From JAJDZL01 sp965221175 (GTDB lineage Bacteria; Pseudomonadota; Gammaproteobacteria; Arenicellales; JAJDZL01), in the NCBI GenBank assembly GCA_965221175.1, contig OZ244867.1, positions 1,302,001 through 1,366,000 of the forward strand: 64,000 nt of DNA, read 5' to 3'. How positions within the stretch are numbered: the first letter of the stretch is position 1; every line of letters begins with the position of its first letter. A program made the translations under genes and the position numbers. Positions 37,501 to 46,124 of this stretch are shown piece by piece. The notes under the pieces are model-generated. The model did not search any database and was not told where the DNA came from. It saw nothing but the letters and a program-made list of their open reading frames with translations.

Positions 37501-39245
37501 TCAGTGCCGTGACTTACACCACTTTGGGCGCCGGTTCCATCCGCGTGCGTGCGGCTGATGAAGACTTCACTCTCGCTGCGCTCAACCGCGATCCCGACAA
37601 CCTGCAGCGGGTGCTGTCGCGCTCCAGCTTCGCACTGGAGGTGCCGGGCATCAACCTGCAGCGCTGGTCCGAACAGGTCAAGGACATGGTCGATCTTATC
37701 GAAGCGGTGAGCGCCGATGTGCCGGATCGGGTGCGCGCACAGGGCGCACAGGCCGTAGACCTGTACCGAGACCTGATCCTGAGCGGCGCCTCACCGGTTC
37801 TTGCAAGAAGATTAGTCGGCTCCGATAGGTACAAGCTTGCGCTCCATCAGTACCACGAATACCGAAAGGCGGAACTGTTTTATGGTTCGGAAGCCGAAAT
37901 TCCGGAAACAGACAAGATGGCGATCGCACTGGGTTTCAAGCTTTTGCTGGGCGAGGCGTCCTCATACGAGGGTGGCTCCTTTATCTTTCCCTGCGACCCG
38001 ACCGGTGGCGAGGCGGATTGCGAAAAAGCGCTTGCCGACTTCGACGCGTATTTCGAAAAACACGGTGCCGATGCCCTATTGGATTCCTTGCAATTAATTA
38101 ATCAATCCATCTTCCCTGATGATTTAACCAGCGAAAATTCGGTTTTTGGCAGCGACGTAAGAGGCATACTCAAAACCCTTCTCTACTGTGCGCTCAGCGA
38201 GCCTGAAGTCTATCTGAAATTCATCGGTGCGAATGAATATGAAAGGGAGGCCAGACGGGCTCTGATCGAATGGGCCGGCGAAAAATTCGGAGTGGATGCA
38301 ACATCATTCTATGTGATTGCAGACGTGATCCGTAATCAGGGAACAGACGAGCAGATCGAGGAGGTGTGGAGGGCCAACGTCAATCCGTTTCTGCAGTACG
38401 GTAATGCCTTTGGTCAGTACTACGTAGATACGATAAACGGGCTGATTAATGCGTCGGAATATGTAGCAAAGGTATCCGGAATCTACGGCTCCGAGGCACA
38501 GCGGGAGACCTTGGATATGACCATACTAGTTCTACAGTATGTCGCTGCAAATCCAGGAGAGGTGACCCAGCAAGTCAAGGATGATCTTGTGAAATTTTCG
38601 GTGGCGGTAGCCAGACTCGAGCCAAAAGAGCTCGGCTATCTAACCGGCGGGACGATTCTGGCACTCTTTCCGTCAGGTATTCTCGCGAACGCGCTGAATG
38701 GCACGAGGTATGGCGCAAGAATTCCAGAAATCAATACTGCTGACAGGGAATTGGCAAGTGAAGAAATCAAAAAAATTGCTACCAATACTGCAAAGAGTAA
38801 CTTGGGACAGCTCCTGCAGAAGATAAAGGTTTGGCACGATGGAGCTGTTGTTCAAGAGATCAAAGATTTAGAAGCAGATGTGGATTCGGATTTAGTCGTA
38901 TTGAATAAAATTGTCAGGAACGGGAAAATCGTCGGTTACAGAAGCGTTTTTTTCCGCGGGCCTGATGGAAAACGGGCTTCGCCGGATATTGTCGTTTTCA
39001 ATAAGGAAACACGCAAGGTCGAGGTGATTGAAATAAAGACCGGCCGCCACGCCAAAGAATCGCCGAATCAGAAAATAGTGTTTAACAAAATAAGGGCGGG
39101 AACCGCGACTCCACTCCAACTCCTTAAAAATCTTATAAAGGAACACAATGAAAGCAATTCAGAAAATCCAATTCCAGAGGAAAATTTGCAGAGAGGAGTA
39201 GAAATACCGGTTGATGTTAGATATCTACCTGGATTTTTAGAATGA
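31533..39245 (+). CDS. Giant TpsA exoprotein with C-terminal PD-(D/E)XK nuclease-like domain
   Basis: A 2570-residue protein. Residues about 1-40 are a long signal peptide. About 42-240 are the TPS secretion domain (VSHNRYLGFNV, ANPNLL and ANPGGITCSGC, a NPNG-type motif). A very long shaft of beta-helical 'AGGDL/DIxNxGG' repeats follows, with a coiled, Ala/Gln-rich insert around 850-1100 and paired-cysteine stretches (CREINRRGDLSC). From about residue 2090 composition changes to AT-richer code. The last 140 residues contain RASPDIVVFNKE and VEVIEIKTG, giving D2485, E2500 and K2502, the spacing of a PD-(D/E)XK nuclease. The plan matches CdiA-like contact-dependent toxins, although no VENN boundary motif is present. 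Function is inferred from architecture. Confidence 0.82.
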   Translation: MQMSEDLQTKTMITHLSASLMRTSICAAVMLFGALALAQQIIVDPSAPGTSFLLSGSQTPQIDIAAPESGVSHNRYLGFNVTSDGLILNNSQAAGVSRIGGAVGANPNLLVSGPATVILNEVKGGAPSTLAGTTEVFGTAADVIIANPGGITCSGCRFLNSSSSTLSTGTPSINNGQVSLAVSSGEIRIGPGGFETEHKGAVYGRHVVINGPVSTVNRTTDSTLVVSGGSQSVNLHSGMVSAAPVTTAVQSPFAIDASEMGAMHAGSITIVGNETGLGVNLYGNLEATQNVLASSLGDLFYGNVNAGGSVRMHASGEIRQYGDLTAVQDVSVSGEKYTLYLGQRLETPADVDIQSDGSVVIAGEVSGRNIDLGSGAMTNNGFILADERLLIEAEQVSQQREIATEYDIYLDPALQQYLQAYQYQLLQGGERADIAAQLINRASEHEIISQHIQSGATMLGKDIEMRAEADITNTGGAMVATNDMLMSAGANIINEYLQLRRLLKEKDGCPLEDCGYRVDFHAAELLAGNDLTVIAGGNFENHASDVAAGGMIRVQAGVDIVNSLTSSNHEVHERLSATVASTSCRQINRGGDETCTTTYTTEPRGYLLDEVNVLSPARIVTLYGDIRLIAGRDFVSIGSEASAGGELTVEADERAILSGFVDAEEDFVQRREHNYETYTIGKGEYGTRTVYENVTYKGTELITATSNLVGTSVSIGSGGDMILTGVRLLASRDLDLTSTSGSILIDSTHLPSEAQLPEDETVRFVELESDVVEQIFGRSDDAADSNLDATDDSSAQDYLNFLRNSELLTAVEALCRAGSGADIKDTVRGVGVQSYVSLIGDDSLQSLREDVRDAISTVYDTIEAEIRTHNDAVAEYHAALRRKLNEAGALSDADETQTAEFIRQQVTAVDSAAAVRASDVQIEYQAQLAANQAQYGHLLQETVKRRYWDGNYGKNGAWRSYTTTVPNQHYVSLKNAADAQAAADRDSALAAIESQRLLDVALIRSADTDEGLHQLITQWTAEFTAQIAVYAEQKTALAERLSSQVHDAMRIAETLRLEELELQSVHEKLVAEGSIKAGEPSLAMALTHREFPQLERVQELSVNENGIVENRHEYGVQHTRTVTETRDTRRYVETTEMETQRRSTRVCREINRRGDLSCYNRYYDVTVPVTRTILVGSIEEVEVEETYTELASATGALLSDEQEEQNAFINATAWRYATFGGLRKLTATPRSIVFSEADLSVNAGQDIYVTGSTTIAAKDDVGIFAGRRIGLLGAINTEFRLGELAHAAFPEIGETLQLGTLMRDPYADEAQAASSDTPDEAMLRYASQTASYDLVNTMITAGGDLTLRSGGDILNFGGALIAGSNLYASAEGDIRNEALRRNFTLTSRHGCSGGACGQRGHEYRPAEFLSGSSMLLTSGADIVNRGAVLSAASMLMAQAERDIVNSAITSQYLYYYVNESSWFGLRRKKKLLYRAVIGEGDMSTEYGSLLLDAGRDIVGEGSGFSAGGDALLEAGRDVVLKAKSEELHNYYKKRGFSGLSYSSNRIQWNEFKSAFTKIEGDSIRIRSVGDVSGSGALLFAANDIDIASEADLTFDAHQNLRYTHHSGWTIGISFGGSSIVESVLSGADGRDVFEAYLATNPSLAAVHQLATAKDQWGTINGLLNLGYHLPALASAVNQGSAGKTDTITESLFKQLNPFSWVKENAVLSSKQNATFKDFVTGITFRLGAFSSQREWTESHVSQLVAGNDLALEAGEDLVLAGGTIVSAAHDMQLLAGDDILIAALADSSRTSSSSWGLSLGFATDGITFGVDMSRTSGSSRIFTNAAVTAGGDLQIISNQDTALLGANIKARSITMDVGNDLIVQSRQNVSSSSSHGFNFQVTMSGGVPTGLRTGASNSSSSRRYTDNPTTVVAQEELSIYTGDTTYLLGSAIYSETGQLDLDTGSLIFDNYLDSDSSSSTSVSTTLEFTNSMTVDTARSDAAGSLAYRNLSAVTYTTLGAGSIRVRAADEDFTLAALNRDPDNLQRVLSRSSFALEVPGINLQRWSEQVKDMVDLIEAVSADVPDRVRAQGAQAVDLYRDLILSGASPVLARRLVGSDRYKLALHQYHEYRKAELFYGSEAEIPETDKMAIALGFKLLLGEASSYEGGSFIFPCDPTGGEADCEKALADFDAYFEKHGADALLDSLQLINQSIFPDDLTSENSVFGSDVRGILKTLLYCALSEPEVYLKFIGANEYEREARRALIEWAGEKFGVDATSFYVIADVIRNQGTDEQIEEVWRANVNPFLQYGNAFGQYYVDTINGLINASEYVAKVSGIYGSEAQRETLDMTILVLQYVAANPGEVTQQVKDDLVKFSVAVARLEPKELGYLTGGTILALFPSGILANALNGTRYGARIPEINTADRELASEEIKKIATNTAKSNLGQLLQKIKVWHDGAVVQEIKDLEADVDSDLVVLNKIVRNGKIVGYRSVFFRGPDGKRASPDIVVFNKETRKVEVIEIKTGRHAKESPNQKIVFNKIRAGTATPLQLLKNLIKEHNESNSENPIPEENLQRGVEIPVDVRYLPGFLE

Positions 39246-39424
39246 AGCAATGCGAATACTTGACGGTTTTCAAGGATTCGCTGAAAGCTCTTGAATTGAT
39301 GCGGTATTGCGGGACTAATTTCGGTACGATAGGCAATTGCGTCTTGGTGGGAATTTTCGAGGTGAGTGTGCAGTACAATCTGGACAGTTACCAACGGACG
39401 ACAGATTGGCGGCTTCAGAAATGA
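39242..39424 (+). CDS. Small ORF coupled to the exoprotein gene, immunity candidate (copy 1)
   Basis: A 60-residue frame beginning MKQCEYLTVFKDSLKALELM. Its ATG overlaps the exoprotein stop (ATGA), the coupling expected of a toxin/immunity pair. A homologous ORF occupies exactly the same place in the second module (46121), where it runs to 83 residues because it lacks this stop. The conserved part is residues 1-46, including NCVLVGIFEVS. I do not recognise the family. It is short for an immunity protein, so it may instead be a fragment or a translation-coupling leader. Confidence 0.45.
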   Translation: MKQCEYLTVFKDSLKALELMRYCGTNFGTIGNCVLVGIFEVSVQYNLDSYQRTTDWRLQK

Positions 39425-39648
39425 AATACACGGCACGGGCGAAAATTCAGGTCACCATGGATCAGTTGCAATGCCGGCAATCCAATCGATTGGACCAGGT
39501 TCGGAATTTTGGATTTCACAGCATCTGGCGGGTGAGCCGTAACAGTATGAAAAAGAATAAAGACGAGACAATCCGCATTGTGCTGCTGTTTGATTCGGGT
39601 GCTGGCCTCAGAGCAACTAACTGTCATGGCTTGCCGAATTTCGAGTGA
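39421..39648 (+). CDS. Second small conserved ORF (copy 1)
   Basis: A 75-residue frame starting MKYTARAKIQVTMDQLQC and overlapping the stop of the previous ORF (ATGA). The counterpart at 46344 stays open and differs by a 12-base (in-frame) insertion and many substitutions, which suggests selection for coding. Conserved blocks are CRxSNRLxQVRxFGF and ETIRIVLL. Family unknown. No clear ribosome site, so it would depend on coupling. Confidence 0.4.
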   Translation: MKYTARAKIQVTMDQLQCRQSNRLDQVRNFGFHSIWRVSRNSMKKNKDETIRIVLLFDSGAGLRATNCHGLPNFE

Positions 39649-39824
39649 TAACCGCAATCCAAGCTGGGCGGTGGCTTCCGCAGGAGACGGTGACGGTTGG
39701 CGGCGTTTGCAAATCATTCAGAGGGCGGGTATTCGGAATTCTCCCATGCTGTGAACCCAAGGACTGCATTCGCCTTATTGCAACACTGAGCGAAGTGCCG
39801 GCACTGGACAGGAGAGAACAGAAA

Positions 39825-41606
39825 ATGACTGAAAAAAACACGCGCCCTCACGATTTCAATTCATGGAACTTCTTTGCGACGGCGACGGTTGAGGATGTGA
39901 ACAGCCGCCTTGAAGCGGGCGACGACCCCAATATTCGCGATGAAAAAGGTGTCACCCCACTGCATAGTGCTGCTCGTACCACCGCAGACCCAGCGGTCAT
40001 CGTCGCACTGCTGAACGCCGGCAGTAGTGTGCGCTCGCGCACCGCCAGCGGAACTACACCGCTTCATTCAGCTGCCAGATCCAGCAAAGTACCTCTGGTG
40101 CTGGAAGTTCTGATTGAAGCTGGAGCGGACCCGAATGCACGGGATGACCGTGGGGAAACTCCCTTGATCAAAGCGGCACAATGGAACCTTGAAAATCCGG
40201 TGATCCTGGAAGCACTGATACGGAGCGGTGCCGACCCCAATATGCATGATGATAACAAATACACCCCGCTGCACTGGGCAGCCAGCAAATCTGAGGGTCC
40301 GGATGCCATTAATGTGCTGACCGAAGGCGGTGCCGACCCCAATCTGAAAGGTGTAAGGGGATTGACACCGTTACATATGGCGCTCGACGGTAACATTAGC
40401 GTTTGGGGCAGTTCTGGAATTTGGAATATTCCGGAAGCGCTCATCCGGGCCGGAGCCGATCCGAATTTACAGGACAATTACGGGAATACATCCCTGCATG
40501 CTGCAGCTGGAATTTGCGACGCCCTGAGCATCTACGAGATTCTGATTGAAGCCGGTGCTGACCTAGGCATTCGGAATGAAGACGGAAAGACACCTCTTCG
40601 AGCCGTGGGCCAGAAGAAAGACAAACCGGAGCTAGTTGCATTTCTCAAAGAAGTCGAAGCGAAACAGAAGGCACGGCAGTCATCCGGCAGCAAAGAGGTT
40701 TCGAAAGTTCCCGGCATTGGAGTGGGAGCGCAAGCGGCTGGCAGGAAAAACCAGGATGCGACTGAACTGGTCCCGGAGCGACAGAAATTCAATACGATGG
40801 AGTTCTTCCGCTGGGCGGATGTCGAGGATGTAAAAGCCTGTCTTCGGGCGGGTGGCGATCCGAATGTTCGCTGCGAGCACGGCTTCACTGTGCTTTACAA
40901 TGCCGCGGCGGCAACTGCCGAGCCGGCGGTGATTGATGCGCTGGTCAACGCTGGCGGAGATGTGAATGCGCGCAATGACTGCGGCAATACGCCACTTCAT
41001 GTGGCCGCCCGTCTCAGCAACGCACCTGAGGTGCTTGAAGCCCTGATTGAGGCCGGTGCGGATCCGAATGCGCAAAACGGGATTGGCCAAACCCCCATGC
41101 ACAAAGCGGCGGCTCGCATTCCCGGCAGTCCAATGGTCATCGAAGTTCTTGCGAAAGCCGGAGCGGATCCCAATGTTCAAACTCATGACGGTTTTACTCC
41201 GTTGATTGATGCGGCTTCGAACAGCAGGGACCCGGCGGTGATTGATGCGCTGGCGAAAGCCGGTTCAGACCCTAATCTGCAGGTAGCGAACGGAGCCACC
41301 GCGTTGCACAAGGCACTCTGGGATAATGTTTTCGTTACGGGAAAGAATGGGAACGCAGGCATTCCGGAAGCACTCATCCGCGCGGGTGCGAACCCGAATA
41401 TACAGAACGATTTCGATAGAACATCTTTGCATATAGCAACTATGACATGTCACACCCTGGAAATCTTTGAGGTTCTGATTGAAGCCGGTGCGGATCTCAG
41501 CATCCGCGATGGACACGGCCAAACTGCCTTTGATAGATTAAACTCAAAAAAAATTGTAGACGTTGAGTATCTGAAAAAAGTTGCAGCGCAACAGCAATCA
41601 GGGTAG
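39825..41606 (+). CDS. Ankyrin-repeat protein (copy 1), possible immunity protein
   Basis: A 593-residue cytoplasmic protein (no signal peptide) built of ankyrin repeats. It is an internal duplication: a cap DFNSWNFFATATVEDV opens residues 1-255, and a related cap KFNTMEFFRWADVEDV opens the second half from about 320. The halves are joined by a Lys/Glu/Gln-rich linker. Repeats are 34 residues long with TPLHxAAxxSxxPxVIxxLLxAGADPN. AGGAGA lies 9 bases before ATG 39825. It is duplicated together with the exoprotein tail. Ankyrin proteins are known as immunity proteins in some polymorphic toxin systems, so this is a second candidate next to the small ORFs. A host-interaction role is also possible. 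Confidence 0.85.
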   Translation: MTEKNTRPHDFNSWNFFATATVEDVNSRLEAGDDPNIRDEKGVTPLHSAARTTADPAVIVALLNAGSSVRSRTASGTTPLHSAARSSKVPLVLEVLIEAGADPNARDDRGETPLIKAAQWNLENPVILEALIRSGADPNMHDDNKYTPLHWAASKSEGPDAINVLTEGGADPNLKGVRGLTPLHMALDGNISVWGSSGIWNIPEALIRAGADPNLQDNYGNTSLHAAAGICDALSIYEILIEAGADLGIRNEDGKTPLRAVGQKKDKPELVAFLKEVEAKQKARQSSGSKEVSKVPGIGVGAQAAGRKNQDATELVPERQKFNTMEFFRWADVEDVKACLRAGGDPNVRCEHGFTVLYNAAAATAEPAVIDALVNAGGDVNARNDCGNTPLHVAARLSNAPEVLEALIEAGADPNAQNGIGQTPMHKAAARIPGSPMVIEVLAKAGADPNVQTHDGFTPLIDAASNSRDPAVIDALAKAGSDPNLQVANGATALHKALWDNVFVTGKNGNAGIPEALIRAGANPNIQNDFDRTSLHIATMTCHTLEIFEVLIEAGADLSIRDGHGQTAFDRLNSKKIVDVEYLKKVAAQQQSG

Positions 41607-41789
41607 CAGTTCATTCTGCGGGGAATACGGCCGCGGCAGCTTGCAGAAGAAAACAGTAGATGACTTATCAATCGGCAACCTGCCGAAGTTTAAACTGAAG
41701 TTTGAAGGCATATTGGCTAGCAAACGCCGATGATACAACGGTTTTTTGAAAAATAAAATTTAGCGTTTCTGCCTACATTCGGAATTCCA

Positions 41790-42467
41790 TCAAACTTTGT
41801 TGATGGTCTTGAGCGAATTCAAAGCTTGTTGCTGCTTGGCATTGGCAACCGACGTCAATTCGAACTGCAAGCCATCGCCATTCGCCGATTTGGCTTGACA
41901 GGTGTTGACGGTGATGGTTTCGAGATGTTCAATCAGCGTGCGGAAACAATGCGCCACCGAGCCATCTTCAAGGCGTGCAGTAGCGACTTTTTTACGCGCC
42001 TCACTCGAACGATTCGCCGGCAATACCGGGTCTCGGGTTTCAGTCAACAGGTCAAGGTGTGGGTCGGCGAACAACAGCTCGCGCCAGGCTTCGCTCATGT
42101 GCCACTCCACATAGTAGGTCAGCATGCACAGGAAAATATGCGCCCGCACCCGGTCGGCGGTGCGGTGATGAATCGGCCGTACCTGCAAACTGATGGTTTA
42201 GATGGTGCGAAAGGCACGCTCTACATTGCATAGACGCTTGTAGTTTCTGACACACTCGGCGGCGCTCATGGATTGTTCGTCCAGTGAAGTTCGAATCACG
42301 TAGATGCCGTCCAGTGCCGCTTCGGCAGTGATGCTTGGCAAATTCCGTCGAAACGAAAACAAGGGCTCCGAGATCTCGCAGATGAAATGTTTTTTCATCT
42401 TCCGGGAGTTGATCTTTTCGCCGACTTTCAAACCGATTTCGGCTCGCCCTTTCAGTCGCACGGCAGC
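41790..42467 (-). pseudogene. IS1634-family transposase remnant (C-terminal part, with in-frame stop)
   Basis: Reading on the minus strand: RLKGRAEIGLKVGEKINSRK, then EAALDGIYVIRTSLDE, YKRLCNVERAFRTI, a TAA codon at 42203-42205, then TISLQVRPIHHRTADRVRAHI and FLCMLTYYVEWHM. This is the C-terminal third of an IS1634/IS4-group DDE transposase, interrupted by a stop where Lys is usual. The N-terminal two thirds are gone: similarity stops at 42467 exactly where the second exoprotein copy begins. The insertion element therefore marks, and probably caused, the joint of the segmental duplication. Confidence 0.8.
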
Positions 42468-45400
42468 GACATTGTGAATTTCGGCGGCGCGCTGATCGCC
42501 GGCAGCAACCTGTATGCCTCGGCCGAAGGAGACATTCGCAACGAAGCGCTGCGCCGCAACTTCACCCTGACATCCCGACATGGCTGCAGCGGCGGTGCCT
42601 GTGGCCAGCGAGGACATGAGTACCGGCCGGCTGAATTTCTGTCGGGTTCGAGCATGCTGCTGACCTCGGGAGCCGATATCGTCAACCGCGGCGCAGTGCT
42701 GTCGGCCGCATCCATGCTGATGGCGCAGGCGGAAAGAGACATTGTGAACTCGGCCATCACCAGCCAGTATCTCTACTACTATGTGAACGAGTCCAGCTGG
42801 TTCGGACTTCGGCGCAAGAAAAAGCTGCTCTATCGCGCCGTCATCGGCGAAGGCGACATGTCCACCGAGTATGGATCACTGCTGCTGGACGCGGGACGGG
42901 ACATCGTAGGCGAAGGCTCCGGCTTCTCGGCCGGTGGAGATGCGCTGCTGGAAGCGGGTCGCGACGTGGTACTCAAGGCGAAATCCGAAGAGCTGCACAA
43001 TTACTACAAGAAACGCGGATTCAGCGGTCTTTCGTACAGTTCGAACCGGATTCAGTGGAACGAGTTCAAAAGCGCGTTCACGAAAATCGAAGGCGACAGC
43101 ATCCGGATCCGTTCTGTAGGCGACGTGAGCGGCAGCGGTGCGCTGCTTTTCGCAGCCAACGACATTGACATTGCCAGCGAAGCGGATCTGACGTTCGACG
43201 CCCATCAGAATCTGCGTTATACGCACCACTCGGGCTGGACGATTGGCATCAGTTTCGGTGGCAGCAGCATAGTCGAATCGGTGTTGAGCGGGGCCGACGG
43301 CCGGGATGTTTTTGAAGCGTATCTGGCGACCAATCCGAGTCTGGCCGCGGTGCATCAGCTGGCGACCGCCAAGGATCAATGGGGTACCATCAATGGCATT
43401 CTGAATCTGGGCTACCACCTGCCGGCGTTGGCATCGGCCGTGAACCAAGGTAGCGTCGGCAAAACCGACACCATCACCGAGTCCCTGTTCAAGCAGCTGA
43501 ATCCGTTTTCCTGGGTAAAGGAAAACGCCGTATTGAGTTCGAAGCAGAACGCCACCTTCAAGGATTTTGTCACCGGAATCACGTTCCGGCTGGGTGCATT
43601 CAGCTCCCAACGGGAGTGGACCGAGAGCCATGTCAGCCAGCTGGTGGCGGGCAATGACCTGGCGCTTGAGGCCGGCGAAGATCTGGTGCTGGCTGGCGGC
43701 ACCATTGTCTCTGCGGCACATGACATGCAACTGCTTGCAGGCGATGACATCCTGATCGCGGCGCTGGCGGACAGCAGCCGCACGTCTTCCTCATCGTGGG
43801 GACTGTCGCTGGGTTTCGCCACCGACGGCATCACGTTCGGAGTAGATATGAGCCGCACCTCCGGTTCTTCCAGAATTTTCACCAACGCCGCCGTAACTGC
43901 CGGCGGCGACTTGCAGATCATATCGAATCAGGATACTGCACTGCTGGGTGCCAACATCAAGGCCCGAAGCATCACAATGGATGTCGGCAACGACCTGATC
44001 GTGCAGTCGCGTCAGAACGTCAGTTCCTCAAGTTCGCACGGCTTCAATTTCCAGGTCACGATGTCCGGCGGCGTTCCGACCGGTCTGAGAACCGGCGCCA
44101 GCAACTCCTCTTCCAGCCGCCGCTACACCGATAATCCGACCACTGTGGTGGCGCAGGAGGAATTGAGCATCTACACCGGCGACACCACCTATCTGCTGGG
44201 TTCCGCCGTCTATTCGGAAACCGGTCAGCTGGATCTGGATACCGGCTCGTTGATCTTCGACAACTACAGCGACACCGATTCATCTTCCTCGACATCCGTC
44301 AGTACGACAGTCGTTTTTACAGACAGCATGACCGTCGATACAGCCCGCTCGGATGCCGCCGGCTCGCTGGCCTATCGGAATCGCAGTGCCGTTACTTACG
44401 CCACTTTGGGCGCCGGCTCCATCCGCGTGCGTTCGGCCGATGAAGATTTCTCTCTTGCTGCGCTCAATCGCGATCCCGACAACCTGCAGCGGGTGCTGTC
44501 GCGCTCCAGCTTCGCACTGGAAGTGCCGGGCATCAACCTGAAGCGCTGGTCCGAACAGGTCAAGGACATGGTCAATCTCATCGAAGCGGTGAGCGCCGAT
44601 GTGCCGGATCGGGTGCGCGCGCAGGGCGCACAGGCTGTAGACCTGTACCGCGACCTGATCCTGAGCGGCGCCTCACCGGCTGATGCAAGACATGCAGTCG
44701 GCTCCGATGCGTTTAAGTCTGCGCTCGATAAGTACCACGAATACCGCAAGGCGGAACAGGCCTACGGTTCGAAAGCCGCTATTCCAGACAATGTAAAGAG
44801 GGCGATCGCACTGGGTTACGGCGTTCTGCTGGGCGAGGCATCCGCATACGAAGGCGGCTCCTTTACCGTTCCCTGCGACCTGGCCGGCATACAGACGGAA
44901 TGCGAAATTGCACTTGAAGACTTCGATACGTATTTTGATGAACACGGTGCCGATGCCCTGATAGATGCCTTGAACTTAATTAAGCAAGCCAATTTCCCTG
45001 ATGATTTATCCTCCTTAGAATCGGCTATTGGCAGCAGCGTAGATTTTCTGCTTTTTACCTTGATCCAATGTTCGCGCAGTGAACCGGACGTATATCAGGA
45101 ATTCCTCAATTCAGAGGGGGCACGGGAACTGATTGAATGGGCAGGCGAAGAATTTGGTGTAGATGCGCAGACTCTGTATCGAATCGGAAGTGTTATCGAC
45201 AGTGGCGGCGACGTTGAAGATATCAATCTGGCTTGGAAAACGAACCTGAATTGGCGTACACGGTTCAAGATCGGGTTTGTAAATGAAATTCGAGGCACAG
45301 TTCTGGACGCGCTTAATGCCGCAAAGCAATTTGCGATAACCAATGGCCTTTTCGGAGTTGATGAACAACAACAAACCATCAATGAAAACTTATCGATCAT

Positions 45401-46124
45401 CAGATTTTTATTGAATAATCCTGCAGTACTGGCGAACGCAAAGAAAGAAGCGACCCTTAAGGAATTTGTTATTAGAGTAGCGGACGGCGACGCGGAAGCG
45501 ATCGGGCACCTGTTCGGAGATGCCATTCTCACATACATCGGTGTGAAACTGGTCAAGCATGCACTAGGAATGAATCCAAATCAGGAATTGAGAAATCTAA
45601 ATGTTAGCGAGTCCGAGCAGATTGCTTTTGATCAGGCCGTTGAAGCAATTGCTCTTACGCTTGTAAAAAGTAACCGGCAAAACACTCTGGGGGAGTTAGG
45701 CGCGTGGCACGATATATTTGTTATTCAAGCGATCAAAGAATTAGAAGCTAATGATGATAATAGAGATAATGGAAAAATAGTACTGAATAAAGTTGCCAGG
45801 GACGGAGAAATCGTCGGCTACAGATCCGTTTTTTTCCGCAAGCAGGGGGGCGGAGTCCGGGCTTCACCGGATATTGTTTATTTCGATCCGGAGACAGGTA
45901 AAATCTATGCGGTTGAAATAAAGACCGGCCCCAACGCCAAATTATCGCCGAATCAGAATATAGTGTTTGAAGCCATGAGGGAGGGAGATGCGGAACCGCT
46001 AAAACTCATTCGAGATCTTGTAAGGCAATTCAATGAAGGCAAGCCGGTTGATCAACAAATTCCAGAGGATGCTTTTAGGTTTATACAGGTTACCGTTAAT
46101 GGTCACCCTGGAATTCAACAATGA
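42468..46124 (+). pseudogene. 5'-truncated second exoprotein copy (orphan toxin module)
   Basis: About 1218 codons equivalent to residues 1352-2570 of the giant TpsA, lacking signal peptide and TPS domain. The open frame continues upstream to 42387, but that part is only the complement of the transposase remnant. The shaft is nearly identical to copy 1 up to about 44679. The tail then differs clearly (for example YRKAEQAYGSKAAIPD) yet keeps the nuclease-like motif RASPDIVYFDPE and YAVEIKTGPN. It cannot be secreted as it stands. By analogy with CDI loci it is an orphan cargo that could replace the resident tail by recombination through the identical shaft. Confidence 0.8.

Larger units (their letters stand above)
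35586..41690 (+). repeat. Segmental direct repeat, copy 1 (exoprotein 3' half, small ORFs, ankyrin gene)
   Basis: This stretch recurs at 42468-48632 in the same orientation with a constant 6882-base offset through the exoprotein shaft. Identity is nearly complete from 35586 to about 37797, then falls through the exoprotein tail and small ORFs. It rises again in the second half of the ankyrin gene and ends at a shared 3' tail (GCAACCTGCCGAA). Confidence 0.9.

Noticed and set aside
32220..37929. Many long antisense and alternate-frame ORFs across the exoprotein genes
   Set aside because: They follow from the GC-rich, repetitive coding of the exoprotein shaft and have no family resemblance.
42387..42467. 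Upstream 27 codons of the second exoprotein frame
   Set aside because: They are the antisense of the transposase remnant and encode no signal peptide; the homologous part begins at 42468.
42198..42617. 139-residue minus frame running from transposase into the exoprotein antisense
   Set aside because: Only the part below 42468 is transposase; the rest is the complement of the exoprotein shaft, so it is a chance fusion at the joint.
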